Below are positions 12,265 through 25,600 of a stretch of 64,000 nt of DNA, piece after piece. The translations under genes and the position numbers were made by a program. The notes beneath the pieces are model-generated. The model saw only the letters and a program-made list of their open reading frames with translations, had not been told where the DNA came from and did not search any database. The stretch is from Artemisia argyi. Lineage: Eukaryota > Streptophyta > Magnoliopsida > Asterales > Asteraceae. Positions within the stretch are counted from its first letter, which is position 1; each line of letters opens with the position of its first letter. The stretch lies in the NCBI GenBank assembly GCA_030686995.1, contig CM060702.1, positions 62,717,340 through 62,781,339 of the forward strand, read 5' to 3'.

Positions 12265-13320
12265 GGTCTACCCAGATTAAAGTTCGATAAGGAACATCTT
12301 TGTTCAGCTTTTCAACTGGGCAAAAGAATGAAGCATACTTACAAACCCAAAATTGTCAACACCAACATGGAAGCTCTTTACATCCTTCACTTGGACCAAG
12401 GCAGACCAATGAGTGTGTGGAATATTAATGGGAAGTAATATGTACTCGTTGTTGTCGACAAATGCTCTCGGTTTACATGGGTAAATTTTTTGAGAACCAA
12501 GGACGTGACTCTAGAAGTTATCATAAAACTTATCTAATAGCTGCTAGTAAGACTCTAAAAAAACCATCAGAATCATCCAGACAAACAATGGAACGGAGTT
12601 TATCAACAAACAACTCGGTCAATTCTACAAAAGTATTAGCATCACCCACCATAAAAATTTTCCATGCACTCCTCAGTAGAATGGAGCTGTTGAAAGACGA
12701 AACTGTTCTCTTGTAGAAGTTGCACGAACCATGCTAATATTCTCCAAGGCACCGATGTTCCTATGGACGGATGCAATTGCTACAGCTTGTTATACCCAAA
12801 ACCGATATTTGATACATACTCCTCACAACAAAACTCCATATGACCTGATACATGTCAAGAAACTGGATCTCTCCCGTCTATATGTGTTTGGTGCTTTATG
12901 CTACCCTACGGATGATAGTCAAGATCTGGGAAAGTTAAAAGCTAAAGATGATAGTGGATTCTTCGTTGGTTATGCTCCTGATGGTAAAGGATACCAAATC
13001 TACAACAATCAAACCCAATAAATCTTGGAAACCATTCACGTCACATTCATTGAGCTGACTGAGCCTACGGCTCCTGTACACATCAGTGCAGGACCCGCGT
13101 TTAAACTTTTGTCTCCTGAACCAATCAATTCAGGTATTGTACAACATCCCACTCCTGCAGTACCTTATGTACCAACTACAAATGAGTTTTTGAAGATCTT
13201 GTTTGACCCAATGATTGATGATTATTTTGAGATACCTACTGATGATACACTGACACCACCAACTGCTGCTGCTGCTCCGGTTCTATACTACTCAAATGGT
13301 CCATCAGTATCTACTTGAAT
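12265..13320 (+). pseudogene. Copia-C integrase core and linker
   Basis: Integrase is readable across three frames: a VVDKCSRFTWV segment with the first catalytic Asp near 12450, a DNGTEF-like segment with the second Asp near 12585, and NGAVERRN with the catalytic Glu near 12680. The piece at 12731-13021 contains CYTQNRYLIHTPHNKTPYD and a GFFVGYAPDGKGYQIYN end. 13025-13318 is the Pro/Thr-rich linker before RT. Several stops and at least two frameshifts make it non-functional. Confidence 0.72.
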
Positions 13321-14370
13321 TGATCAAGATGCCCCATCTGCTAGTTACTCACCATCATCGTGAAATCTTCAATCTCCTTCTGTACATCAAGGCACTGCAG
13401 TTGACAATTCTTTTGAAGTGAATTCATTTGCTCCTCTTGAGTATCCTCTGTTCAAGAACCTATTTGCTCCTGAATCTTCTTCTGAGACACCTTCTTCAAC
13501 GGATACAAACATGACTTCTTCAGGTTCCTACCCTCAACCACATCAAAATCTTAGATAACGGACCGATGATCATCCGATTGATAACATTATTAGGAATCTT
13601 TCTTGACTGGTGTTCACACGAAGGTAACTTACCACCTTTGCCTTGTGGTGCTTCTATAATTCCGTACTATCCAAAGTCGAACCCAAAGATGTCAAGACTG
13701 CTATCTCTTAAGACTTTGGGTTAATGCAATGCATGAAGAAGTTCAGAAGTTCGATATACTTGAAGTATGGGAATTGGTACTATCTCCAGACTATGCAATG
13801 ATTATTGCTCTAAGTGGATCTTCAAAGTGAAACTTGATGAGCATGATGTCGTTCTAAAAACAAGGCAAGGCTTGTTGCTAAGGGATATCGTCTGAAGGAT
13901 GGAATTGATTTTGAAGAATCTTTCACTCCGGTTGTTCGTATTGACGATCTCAGAATGTTTCTCGCCAATGCTGCAAGTCAGAACATGACGGTCTATCAAA
14001 TGGATGTGAAAAATTACATTTCTAAGTGGCGAGCTGAATGAAGTTGTTTATTTCAGTCAACCTGAAGGATTTGTAGATCTTGATCATCCTACCCATGCCT
14101 ATCATCTGGAAAGGGCTCTCTATGGCCTAAAGCAGGTGCCTAGGGCATGGTATGATACACTTTCAAAGTTTCTCATGGTTAATGGATTCTTTAAAGGTGT
14201 GGTGAATTAAGTTAAGAAAGGGGTAGTGGAACTTTTACTTCGTGAGGACAGAATCTCAGCTGGCGGATTTCTTCACAAAAAGCACTTCTGAGAGAACGAT
14301 TTCAATTCGTTCTCTCGTGATTTGGAATGAAGAGTCATTTGCCAGTATCACTCTAATGTCTTCAGGAAGA
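13321..14370 (+). pseudogene. Copia-C reverse transcriptase remnant and pol C-terminus
   Basis: RT N-terminal motifs can be read between 13700 and 14197: [21 protein letters not shown] with a TPVVRI-like continuation, YQMDVK, QPEGFVD and [19 protein letters not shown]. The text then jumps at about 14200 to sequence matching the end of copia pol (the QLADFFTK-like region read across a one-base insertion). The YVDD catalytic motif and the whole RNase H are therefore deleted. Confidence 0.75.
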
Positions 14371-17313
14371 AAATGAGGAGTAATGGATTTGCTTCACATA
14401 TCCTTTGTACATAGTTTAAAACAATAAGAAAATAGGAAAATATAAAACATATAAAAACCATAAAAATCATAAAAATCCAAAAATATTCTTCTCACGACAT
14501 GTCTCTTGTGTAATCAATATTATGTACGTTTCTAGAAATGTCATTCAATAATGACACAGAATCATACATATGCTTGAGCAAGAGTTTTTCGTTTTCAAAT
14601 AATGTTTTTTTCTAAAACATGTCGTTTCTCAAAACATTCTTTAAATTATGGTTTGTAGTCATTTTAGGCTGCAACCCGTGCTTCAAAAAATATGGCTTGC
14701 TATTACTTCAGATAGCAACCCGTTTTTCAAAATGAGGAAAACACGTCGCCAAAAAGACGGTTGTTCCTTTTACCGTGTGAAGTTCACCTGGGCATGGATT
14801 ACTTTATATGCATGTTTCATCGATCTAATGTACGCTTCAGTGCATTATTTCTTGATAAAGAAGAGAAATCTTCTTTTTATCGCCAAATACTTTCCCTTTT
14901 ATGATTTTTCCGGAAAGCATTTGTGCAAAACTTGGTGGTACCATGAGATTTTGATTGAAAATCAAATTGAATCTAAATTTTGATAAAATTTTTCACTCAA
15001 TCAATTAAAATATTTCAGTTTTAACATCCGTCATTGATTGAGGGGGAGAGTGATTTCTCAAAATTTTATGTATCATCAAAACTCTCCACACTTTGTACAA
15101 AAACCTTGCAATAAAACAATTTGTGATGGTTATGTGTCAGAATGAGAACATTTTCAAAGAGTTTTCGTTATAACTTCAAATCTTTTGTAAACTCATCAAA
15201 TCTGACACATAACAACCTCCCTCATAGATTGAGGGGGAGCAGAAAAAGTTCCTTTTTACCAGACAATATTAAAATTGACCGCATTTCTCTCCCAAATGTT
15301 TTCTAACTTATTTAAATCAATTGTGATCAAAAATCTCGAAAGATTTGAAATTTTTGATCGGGGGAGAGAATGTGATTTAAATAAGAAACCTGATAATCAA
15401 ATGTGATCTTTTGGACTCAATAAAAGGCTCCCGCATATGTGCTAAACACTTTCGAATATCGATGTACATATTGAGGGGGAGCAAAAGGCATTTGTGGAAG
15501 TTATACCAAAGACCGACCATTTATCTTTATGCATGGAGTTATAAGGTTGGTTAAGGTTAGGTATGAATTCCCATGATCCACCAGAACCGGAAGGATCTTC
15601 CCAGGGACAATCCTATAGATAGATTAGAAGTCCTTAGGAATGATTGAAAAAAGGAGTAAAGTGAGAAAGGGAAGAGTGCGGACTGAGATAGAGCTAGGAC
15701 TGGAACAAACCCAACAAGGTTCTAGTGGTGAAGTCTCAGTAAGCACTGAAGGGGTTGAAGAATTAAAAAGAATTGAAATGAGAAAGGGTGAAAAGAAATA
15801 GCCCTCCAAATATTCAACCTTAGGGTAGAAACTGGGTTCAATTCATAATCTACTGGCAGTTACTAAGGTAACACCGGTATTGAAGACAAGACGTCATGGA
15901 CCTAGTGACGCACTGCACTAAACTTCCCAACCACTCAAGTTCTCTTAAAAGAGCTTGTTTCATTCTCACAGGGAACCCTGTGCAATGTATCGACCGCTCA
16001 TTGCGAGCTATGTTGATACCTAAACAGGAGACGCCTCCCCAGTCTCCAGGAGCGGAACAAAATGCACTATTGAGTCTAGAGCCATGAGATCATCCATAAA
16101 TCTCGTTAGGACACACCTACAAATATGCTTATTGTTTCATACAATGTGGAAAATAAGATAAAATATTTAGAGTCCTACGCATTATCCTTGTGGTATTGCC
16201 AGAACATCCGAGTGATATGAAAATATTCACAATGAAGATGGAAATCCTTCTAGAGCGAACATCACTCAAGCTCTTTGTAGGTGACATATGAGATCCATCT
16301 TGGATCAATGATCAAGTGACAACTAGAAAGCAACAATGGTGCGATTCAACCTTGAATCAAACTTGTTCCAGGATATGGATTGACGGATACTTTTGCAAAA
16401 ACCTTTCAATGTGTTCACAAACAAATTTTCGAGCACATTGATTGTGTATATCTTTCAAAACAAAAGTATTTTTGATGGAAATATGATTCAAAGCTTAAAA
16501 CTCTCGTCGTGTCTCAGAAATGTTTATCATATGACACGCGAGTGATTTCTATAAATCAATTTTTCATCAATCCGTGAATATCAATTCACCGATTCACTGT
16601 ATCGTGCTGTCTGCTTTGAGACGTTCCGGTATGAGAACATGCTTAGTATGAAGAATCCAAAGTGGATTCTTTGGAAAATTCATTACTATAAGCTGGAAAT
16701 TCCTGTCAAGGAGAGTCTTCTTTAAAAGAGACTCTACCTGATCACAGGTCGGTTTTCACAAAACCGGAGGGTAGTCTGTCCTCGCAGAACAAATGACAAA
16801 GCCATATTCGTTCTCTATCTTTATTGCTAACTGTTTTATTTCAAGGACACATATAAAGATGGCGTTTATGGCTCATATTTCCAGCTAAATCGGGTCAATC
16901 CATACCTCATGCTCACACATCCTCCACACTATCAAAGACGATGAGAGACTTGCTACAACAAAAGTTGAGAGACTACCAACAATGTTTCCGCAACTCTGAT
17001 GAAAAAGTCTCCTGATCCACAACTTTAATGTAAAGTCTCCTGATCCAGAAGGGTGTGAGCATGATGGTCCATAAGTCACTACATCACATGAAGGCATTAC
17101 TACTATGGATGAGCTTGGAGATTTACTATGGCTGATGATCTCAAAGAAGCTCAAAGATCACATATCACAAAGGAATCCAAATCACAAGTTTGTTTGCTTG
17201 AAGTACAAAGTGTGTAGAAAAGTGAAGAATCAGAACCTACGAGCTACAAAGATTTATGAATGCTTAAAGATCAAAGAGCTTAACTTCCAAGGTGACCTCG
17301 CTTAGGGGGAGAT
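14371..17313 (+). other. Copia-C 3' region
   Basis: Mostly non-coding. The purine motif TTGAGGGGGAG recurs near 15036-15050, 15229-15240 and 15471-15482, with a related GGGGGAGAG near 15359, before the terminal AGGGGGAGAT at 17304-17313. A short piece at 15650-15800 reads as a Glu/Arg-rich peptide (RVRTEIELGLEQTQQG), and 16190-16260 reads PEHPSDMKIFTMKMEILLE. I have seen both downstream of copia pol in Asteraceae annotations, so they may be degraded additional coding sequence. Confidence 0.5.
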
Positions 17314-17637
17314 TGTTAGGAATACAATTATTCCTATAGAAGACTCGGTCACCTAACTGATGTAATAGCATTTAAAGTTAGCTCGTAGTTAGTTTATTAT
17401 TTAGTTAGATATTAGATTAGTCTAAGTATCATCGTGGAAGAAGGACGGGTCTTACCCACTGTATGCCTGATCCACAGCCCGGGTGTGGGCATTTTTATGT
17501 TTCTTTATAGGAGTAATAGATTACAAGTTTCTCTCAAGGCTCCCATCTCTTTCTCTCTCTAATCTCTCTCTCTAAAATTACGCTAGTCGATTCATACATG
17601 CAAAACCATACGAGCTTATGATTATGTATATCCTACA
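17314..17637 (+). repeat. Copia-C 3' LTR (324 bp)
   Basis: It starts TGTTAGGA and ends ATCCTACA, giving matched inverted ends, and is preceded by the polypurine tract AGGGGGAGAT. There is no second copy in the window, so Copia-C lacks its 5' LTR. Confidence 0.82.
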
Positions 17638-18936
17638 CTTCGTCTTTCTCTCTTTCCCTATTCTTTGACGCATCATGCCACCGCTTGGTTTGATCGTCTT
17701 CCCAAGAACTCAATTCATACATTCGAAGAAATAGTTTTAAAGTTCTTGGCGAAATATTTTCCACCATCGATGGTGACGAAACTCCGAAATGATATTAGCA
17801 ATTTCCGTCAGCTTCCCAACGAATCTTTATTCGAAGCTTGGGAACGCTATAAGCTTGCTATTGATCGGTGTCCAGACCATATTATGCTTCTTGTTACGAT
17901 AATCAATACGCTTTACAATGGTTTGACTTTGCGACATCGGGACACGATCAATGCAGCTGCTGGTGGAACTTTTATGAAACGATGTCCTGAAGATTGTTAC
18001 GAACTTATTGAGAATATGACTGCTCTTTACAATTACTGAGATTCCTCAGCCGAGAGGAATGAGTCAACAAGAGCAACCGCTGCTCACAATTCTTCTACGT
18101 CTAATTCTGAAATAGCCGCCATTACTAAGAAACTCGGTGATTTGTCTACGGCAGTTTTACGAATGCATCAAATGACTCAGAATCAAAATCAAGTCAAAAA
18201 CCATCAAGTCAATATGGTCAACCATGTTTGTGAGACTTGTGGTTGTCCACATTCGTATTTTGAGTGCTTAGCCTCCGATGGCTTCACTCATGAGAATGTG
18301 TATGCTACTCCGGGAACCCACAATATCGGCGGTAACGGATACCAACCATAGGGGGACCGAAATCTTCTTAGCTACCGTTCTAAAAATTACATTGGACCAC
18401 CCGGTTTCAATCAACCGAATCAAGTCAATCAAGTCAATCATAACATACAAAACTGAAACAATCAATTTAACCAAAATCAAAATCAAAACCGGATGAACAA
18501 TGGTTTTCAAAATCAAAATCAAGGTTTTCATCAAAATCGGGGGAATTATAATCAAGGCCCGAATCAAGGGAATTTTCAAGGTAATTATGGGAATTTTCAA
18601 AATGCTAATCATGGGAATTACAATCATGGAAATCAAAATTTTCAAAATCAAGGTTTCAACAACAATAACCGTGGACAAAATTTTCAGAATCCAGTTGTGA
18701 ATCAAAATCAGTCGTCCTCGGATGAGTTACTTAAGCAGTTTATGAAAAGTCAAGAGGAAATGAATAAAATGCTAATTAATCATATGACTGAATTAAAGAA
18801 GTCTTTAAATGATCGACCCTCGGGCTCAGGTACTCTTCCAAGCAACATGATCGCAAACCCGAGGGGCGAGATTAAGGTGTTAAATATGATGGACCCACGG
18901 CTCCGACTACCTCTTCTTCTCCTCCTCCTAAGGTAG
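17638..18936 (+). pseudogene. Gypsy-B gag, N-terminally truncated
   Basis: It begins mid-protein right after the Copia-C LTR. The retrotransposon gag core is clear: ATAWFDRLPKNSIHTF, then KFLAKYFPPSMVTKLRNDI and LFEAWERYK. The Cys/His knuckle CETCGCPHSYFEC follows at about 18229-18270, then a Gln/Asn/Gly-rich stretch (18480-18710) with many FQNQ and NQG repeats, and a segment ELKKSLNDRPSGSGTLPSN shared with Gypsy-D. In-frame stops lie at about 18037 (TGA), 18349 (TAG) and 18454 (TGA), and a frameshift lies near 18880. Gag would form the particle and bind RNA, but this copy is dead. Confidence 0.78.
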
Positions 18937-20276
18937 TGGACTGTGAGAACAAGGCGACAAAGGACCCGGTTCCTCCTACTAATAACGGAGGCACTGAAAA
19001 CTTCTAACCTCCGGTTGTCCAAACATCTAAAGAAAAGGAAAAAGTCATTTATGAAAAAGGAGTTAGATACAAGTCCAAACTTCCATATCCGTCAAGGTTT
19101 AATGATGAAGAGCTCCGTGAGAAATCTAAGAGACAAATGGAAAAGTTTCTTGAGATTTTTCAAAAATTGCATTTCGACATCAGTTTCATGGATGCTCTTG
19201 TTTACATGCCAAAGTTTTCTTCAACGTTTAAAAATCTTATAAGTAGTGAAGAAAAATTGCTTGAGTTAGTTGAAACACCGATTAATGATCAATGCTAAGC
19301 TATTCTTCTCAAAAAGCTTCCCGAGAAGCTTGGAGATTCGGGAAAGTTTCTCATTCCTTGTTCATTAAAAGATCAAGAGGTTTGCAATGCCCTGGCCGAT
19401 TCAGGTGCAAGCATTAACCTTATGCCTTTGTCAATCCATAAACAACTTGGAATGGGAGAACTTAAACCGACTCGTATGACTTTAGAGCTCACTAATCGTT
19501 CAATTACTCACCCAGTCGGAATTGCTGAAGATGTCTTTGTTCAAGTTAATTCATATACTTTCCCAGCCGACTTTGTTGTTGTTAATTATGAGGCCGATCC
19601 GAGAGTTCCTCTTATATTAGGGAGACCATTTTTGCGGACCGCAAAAGCCCTAGTCGACCATTTTGAGGATACTCTGACTTTGCGACATGATGATGATATA
19701 ATGATTTTTCACACCGATGCTTCAAAATATAAGAAATATATCGTTAAGAGCATAACTGCTATTGATTACTCCTTCGATGAATTTTTGAAACCAATCATCT
19801 CTGACTCTTCCCCGTCTTTTCCTCCGAATGAGGAATATGATTCTTTTTGGGAAGAGGTCGATGAATTCCTTGCTATTGATACGATTCCTTTTTCTGAGAT
19901 TGATGAATCTTACTTTGATTCGGAGGGAGAAACTCTTTTTCTTGAAAATTTGTTGAACGATGAACCGTCAATCCCTCCGGATAAAGTTAAGAAGAAGATT
20001 GAGCTTACGATTGACGATCCTCTGGAGCCCAAGATCGAGGAATTTTTACCCGATTATGAGTGTTTTTCATTTGATACGACTGAGGTGATTAGTGGCAATC
20101 CCACTTTTCATCCTGATCATTCTTATTCGATTTATGAAGTTTTTCAACTTGATGTCGATCATACGGAAGAGACGAGTAGTGGCAGTACCACTTCTCTTGC
20201 TCTTATCTCTCTTCCAGAGTATGATTCGTTTTGTTTTGATAAGATTGATTGTGAGTTTGAAAAGTTTTCTGGTTAA
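18937..20276 (+). pseudogene. Gypsy-B gag-pro linker and protease
   Basis: The linker at 19040-19300 resembles that of Gypsy-D (PYPSRFNDEELREKS, LHFDISFMDALVYMPKF), with a stop near 19296. Protease follows with ADSGASINLMPLSIH (active-site D-S-G at about 19399-19407), HPVGIAEDVFVQV and RVPLILGRPFLRTAKALVDH. The reading frame 19422-20276 continues into an acidic linker (LLNDEPSIPP) that corresponds to the linker before RT in Gypsy-D. Here no RT follows. Confidence 0.78.
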
Positions 20277-20600
20277 CTTTCTTATCCAGAGTATGAAAAT
20301 TGCTGTTTTGATCTTGAAAATGATCATGACCCGGGTGGCATTTTTAAAAATGAGAGTTTTTATGAAAATTTTATCCCATCCCTCCCACCCGGGAAAGTCT
20401 TTCAAATGAGCTTTAATGTTGCGATTCATAATTCCACAATTATGAAGTCTACTTTTTATGATGATGAATTGTTCATGATTGTAATCATGACGTTCTTTCC
20501 ATTTATCACATTCGGTATGATTTCTCTTCTCCGTCACTCTATCAGGAGTGAGGACACTATTTTTGACCCTGGTATCGTTTCTAATAGTTTTCACTATTAG
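20277..20600 (+). CDS. Gypsy-B C-terminal tail with a hydrophobic segment, in place of RT
   Basis: After a single stop (TAA, 20274-20276) the same frame stays open to 20600. It reads through a Tyr/Phe/Asp-rich stretch, SLPPGKVFQMSFNVAIHN, then a strongly hydrophobic run (about 20470-20535, LFMIVIMTFFPFITFGMI) long enough for one membrane span, and ends near EDTIFDPGIVSNSFHY. It has no polymerase motif. I recall the FDPGI-type ending from other Asteraceae gag-pro proteins but know no function for it. This could be a decayed or neutral extension. Calling it a real domain rests on frame conservation only. Confidence 0.45.
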   Translation, partial: LSYPEYENCCFDLENDHDPGGIFKNESFYENFIPSLPPGKVFQMSFNVAIHNSTIMKSTFYDDELFMIVIMTFFPFITFGMISLLRHSIRSEDTIFDPGIVSNSFHY

Positions 20601-22659
20601 AATACCAGCGGTTATCTCATCGGGGTGGAACTTTCTCATTTTTAGGTTTATCCAACTTTTCTTTGAATGAAAGCCCGATGGAGATTGTCCGTTCCATCTA
20701 CTCTCCCCAAGGACAACTTAATTCGGGGATCGAGTCAAGCTCATGTGACTCGGTGAATAAAAACAAGCGCTTCGTGGGAGGAACCCCATGCTTATCCGTT
20801 TCATTTTCTTTGTTTTCTATTTTCTTAAGTAACGTGACGTGAGGGGGGTGACCCTTTCCAAACTCGTGTTTTCATGGTTGTCTGTGAATGTTCAGGAATT
20901 TCCCCAAATTTTGAAGACTCTCGTGCTCATGTTTTGTTGTTCTCTCCACTCGAGTCTCATTCTTCGCTGCTCTTTCAGAAATTCAACACATCCAAAATCT
21001 TATCGACTAACGTTTATCTCTTGGAATACTTAATAAACGGCCTTAGATATTACATAGGATTACCCGTACCCTTAAAACATTGAGGACAATGTTTCACTTT
21101 AGTCTGGGGGGGGTGTGAATCTTCGATTCGATTTGACCTGACACCTTCGTCTGAGCTGTTAACTTGCGCAACTCTGTTTTCCACCCAAATTTTAAAATTT
21201 TTGTCATCTTTTTATTAAAAAAAATGATGATATATGGTATTATAATAAGATTTGACACTTTGTTTTGACTTTCCTACCGGCGAGAGTAGAAATAAATGTT
21301 TCGACTTGACCGGGCGTGTTGAGCCCTAGCTCATCTCCCTTAACCAATATAATCAAAAGATTATCGGCTAAGCATCTGCGGATCTCATTACTTGGGATTT
21401 TAAATTTGCGGAGATCGAGGAATGATAGAGTTTATTTAGAAGTTTCGTGCTAAACGTAGAGTAGTTGGATCTCTTTAGAGCCCACGAAAGGTACTTATGG
21501 CCTCCTTGTTCCCACAAGATTGCACACCAATAATAATAGATCTCTAGGTTTAATTAAGTGTATGGGGTTTGGGCAATACTTAGTTTTTTCTCGTTCCCAA
21601 CAAAATCTCTGCATATGGGGGTTTGGTACACATAAGGGTACTGCCAGTGTTACGGTGAAATAGACTATTGCATCTTGCTGGTTCGCAGCCGATGTTGTGA
21701 TCTTAGTAAAGGCCGTAGGACTCGGGGTTTGGCATATGATTATGAATATCAATAATAATAATCCAAAGCCAAAAATAAGGTAGAGGAATCCAAAGCTATA
21801 AAAAGCAGCGGATATAAATCCAAGGTCATAATAAAGCTCTTACATCTTGGCGGCTCTTAAACCGTTGTTGTAATTAAAATAAAGGACTAAGGGCCAAATA
21901 TTATTAAAGTGCTTATAATTATGCAAAAATGCCAAGCTTCGACTCCAATAGTTTCCCTAATAAAAAGCTTCTGTCTCAAATCTCAAACATGGGATGTTTC
22001 GGTCGTAAATAAAAAGGGGGCCCTCAAAATCGTGTTAAATCAGAGACCTTCATGTGGACCCGATTTCTGTATGCAGGGGTTTTCGAGGGAGAGTTTGGAA
22101 ACTACTTAGCGTTCAAATTTTGTGCTCTTATCGGACTAAAAACTATCAAAACGAGAAAATATGAAGCAATTCATTTCTCACAAAAATAAAATCTTGAGAT
22201 ACAAAAGTTAGGAACTGGGAACAAGAGGTAATTACACAAGTAACTTTTGTGGATAGTGTTAGCATCTAACTTATGGATAAACAATGATTTCGATTTTACG
22301 CTTAGTTTGGGGGCTTGCTAAAAATCAAGGATGACGATTTTTATCCGTATGGTCTCTTCTCTGTGAGAAGTGTTTCTACTCATAGACCCTAAAAATTATC
22401 AACAGATATGAATTGATAATGAAAGTCAAGCAAACCGTCACATATATAAAAATGTAAAAGTACAAAAATAGTAGTTGTAGTTGTTATTCATGAAAATCGA
22501 AAAATTGAGCATTTTTGAGAATAAATGATTTTAATATCTCTTTTGAACATCATTGCTATTTTACAACGTCAGTAAAAAGAGGTTTTGAAATAATTTATCT
22601 CTTAAGCGTGAGGTGATGTCATTGCGTGAGGACACGGCAATACCTTAGTCTGGGGGATT
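20601..22659 (+). other. Gypsy-B 3' non-coding region and polypurine tracts
   Basis: 20700-20770 matches the post-integrase sequence of Gypsy-D (aaggacaa, cggggatcgagtcaagct). Polypurine-like copies occur at 21101-21113 (agtctgggggggg), 22304-22313 (agtttggggg) and 22647-22659 (agtctgggggatt). The last abuts the 3' LTR and is the functional candidate. There is no other gene. Confidence 0.65.
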
Positions 22660-25600
22660 TGATGTGTGCTTATTCACACATCCTTTTTAGGCCTTAAATC
22701 AGACCAAATACACCAAATACTAACCAAATATGCCAAGAGAATGTGTGTTTTTGTATTTGTGTATGTGCAGGTACGGATATGTAAAAATTGGACAAAAACA
22801 AAGCAAAACCCGACAAAAATGAGCACGAGAATGGAAAAAGGTCAAAAGCCGGAGTCGGGGAAGCTTAATGATCTAAGAAAGCCTTAAATGTCAAAAGAAG
22901 TCCTTAGAGATTGATAAAGCTACAAGAATGGTCCCTGATCAAATTTTAAAAAGATTGGCAATTTAATCCCTCAGCTTTCACAAAATGACAAAAGTGGTCC
23001 TTTGAAGAAATTTTAAAGAAAAGTCAAAGTCAACCCTCAATAATCAGAGAAACTCAAAATAAGCCCTTGGAAGATACTTTTGATGAATAACAGATTTGGT
23101 CCTTGAAGTTTGCAAGAATTACATAATTGGTCCTTAAGAAATAATATTACTTCTAAACCATACAAACTGGATCCATAGTTATAAGCAAATCCAATAATCC
23201 TAATCGTGGCCCAAAAAGAAGCATCAAGCCCAATCCCCCATAATCCTATTACCCGGTCCACCACTCATACACAGTCAACCCTTTTACCCAACCCGGTCAA
23301 CACCCCTTATAATAAAACCCCCAAAACAAATTTACCCGCCCCCCAATTTATAACCAAACCCAGAAATGACTGTGCCTAGGAACCCTAAAAATTTACACGC
23401 TCCAATTACCCACCTCGTTCCAATAATTACCCAATGATTGGGTGATTCTAGAAGTTGACGCAGGATAGAGAATGTTAGGGACACGTGGTCTAATCAAGAG
23501 AGACACGCGGGATTCACTATTCATATGCACATGATCCAAGGGTGGATAATTCTGCTTATGATTGAAGCATAATCCAAGGGCTGACATCAAAGGATCGAGG
23601 ACCTTCTCAGAAACCCTAAGCAAGCTCATGGCTCACTTATAAATACCCCCACTCATTTCATGTAAAGTGAGTAGGTTTTTAGTAGTGTTACTCCGTTAAA
23701 TTACTTTCTCAATTGTATTTCAATCTTCTAATATTGTAATTCAGTCTTTTATTTAATGAAATTTCAATTTTCTTTTTATATCATCTTAGTTATTTAGTTA
23801 ATTTTAGCTTTCAAGTTATTTAAATACTGTTTTTAAAGCTATTTTACTGTTCCATTAGTTTATAAATATCAGTTTTAGCTTATTAAAAACTTGCTATTTC
23901 AGCATTGTTTCATGTTATATTAAAAATCCAAAAAAAATAAAAAAATAAAAAATAAAATAAAAAAAAAAATTCAGAAAAAATAAAAAAATATAAAATAGTT
24001 TTGATTCATTCAACATAAGCTCATATAAGCTCTCTTATAGCTTATTGTGAGTTTATTTAGTCATATCTCTTAAATTCCAATAAAGGTCAACTGTGGTCAA
24101 ACAAGCTTATTTAAATAAGCTCAACTTAATTTGAGGAGTTAAGGCAGCCAAAAGGAGTCCTTTGGCCTGTCAAAAGACAGGCAAGCTTAGTGAACTCCCT
24201 CTGTTCAAGCAGAGGGGGCTTTGATTTGTAAGATCTCATTTCATTTTTATTTTTAATATTGCATCAGTTATTAGCAGTAGTATAATTTGGTCATTGTTGC
24301 TTATTTCTGTTTCATTTTGGTATTTGAATTATAGTAAGCTTTATCTTAGTTTATATTTCATTGTTGTAGTCATTTGATTAGTTACTGTTTCATTAAACTG
24401 TCATACTCTTAGATCTATGGTACTGTTGTGTTTTGTGTTTGTGTCTGTGTTTCTGTGTGAATTTTGGATTATTGGATCTATATCTCAGTTGATTGGTGGA
24501 TTGGATTGGTGATTCATTGAGTTGCTGCCTTGATTTAGTTACAACAGGTCATATTCAAGGGTGTTTAGATAAAAGTGGTTTGCTGGTCTTATTGTTATTT
24601 CAGATAGGTATATTTGGTTTAGACATCTCACTTAGGTTATAATTAGGCTTAGACTAGCATAAGTTAGTAGGATTATTATATAAAAAGTCAAATTAGCTTT
24701 TAATCATTCATAACAGATAGTGAGTTAAGAGATTAGGTTGCATAGTCTTAAATATAGTTGCATAAGTAATAATCTTAGCTTATTTCATTCATAAATTAGA
24801 TTAATATCACATTTTCATTTAAATTTTAGCAATCAAAATTCATTTGAGTCAAAATTTCTTTCAATTCAAAAAGTCAAACAAATTGAACTCAGTTTTTGGA
24901 CAGATTTTTGGGAGCCTTTCTAAGGCTCACTTTTGGTTGGAAGTACATTTTGTTTGCTGTTTTGTAGAGATTTGCAGTCAATAAAACAATTTCAAAAAGA
25001 AAATTTAAGTTTGGAAATCATTTGCTTATTGGAAATTTGATCATAAGTTGTCTGTTTGGACCCATTGATGCCCTGTGCATCAGCTCTTGGACAGACTTCT
25101 AGGCAACATTTAGTTTAGTGAATTGGATTTGGAATCTGTTTTGTTGGTAGTTTTTGCATCTCAGTAGGACAAGTGAACTTTTGCCCCCATAAGTTTTCAA
25201 TTCTCAGCTTATTAGCACTACTTAATTGCTTTGCCTTATTAAGTGGTTAAAGATAAGGTCTGATTTCAAGTTTCAGGCCTGCATTTATGATTTAGAGTTA
25301 GGAGTCTGAAATTTATTGTTCATCTCAGTTCATTTATACCTTAAGTTGCTTATTTCACTGTATTGGATCCATTTGCTTTATCTGCTTGCTTATTGCTTAT
25401 TCACCAATTGCTTATTGCAACTGATTTGACTCATCTTTGTGTTTCTGAGTGTTATTTGGTCTAAATCCTATTCCACTAAGTTCATTTGAGTCCATAAATC
25501 ATTTAGTTAAAGTTTGGTCAACTTTGGTCAAGTTTTGTTTATAAATAAGCACTTTAATTAAGCTGATTTAAGCCATTAAGCACTTCCAGTACTTATTTTT

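Larger units (their letters stand above)
8134..17637 (+). mobile_element. Copia-C: 5'-truncated, internally deleted Ty1/copia retrotransposon
   Basis: Domain order on the plus strand is gag with long coiled coils, protease, integrase, reverse transcriptase and a pol C-terminus, then a 2.9 kb 3' region and one LTR (17314-17637). Protease-integrase-RT order marks Ty1/copia. The 5' LTR, primer site and gag N-terminus are absent, and most of the RT core and RNase H are deleted near 14200. It lies within Gypsy-B gag. A second copy of the flanking CTTCG (17638) cannot be found because the left flank is gone. Confidence 0.82.

Noticed and set aside
18268..18705. Minus-strand 145-codon hydrophobic frame opposite Gypsy-B gag
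   Set aside because: It is the shadow of the Asn/Gln-rich gag stretch. The Ile/Leu/Val bias is the complement of AAT/CAA codons. The same applies at 47041-47535.
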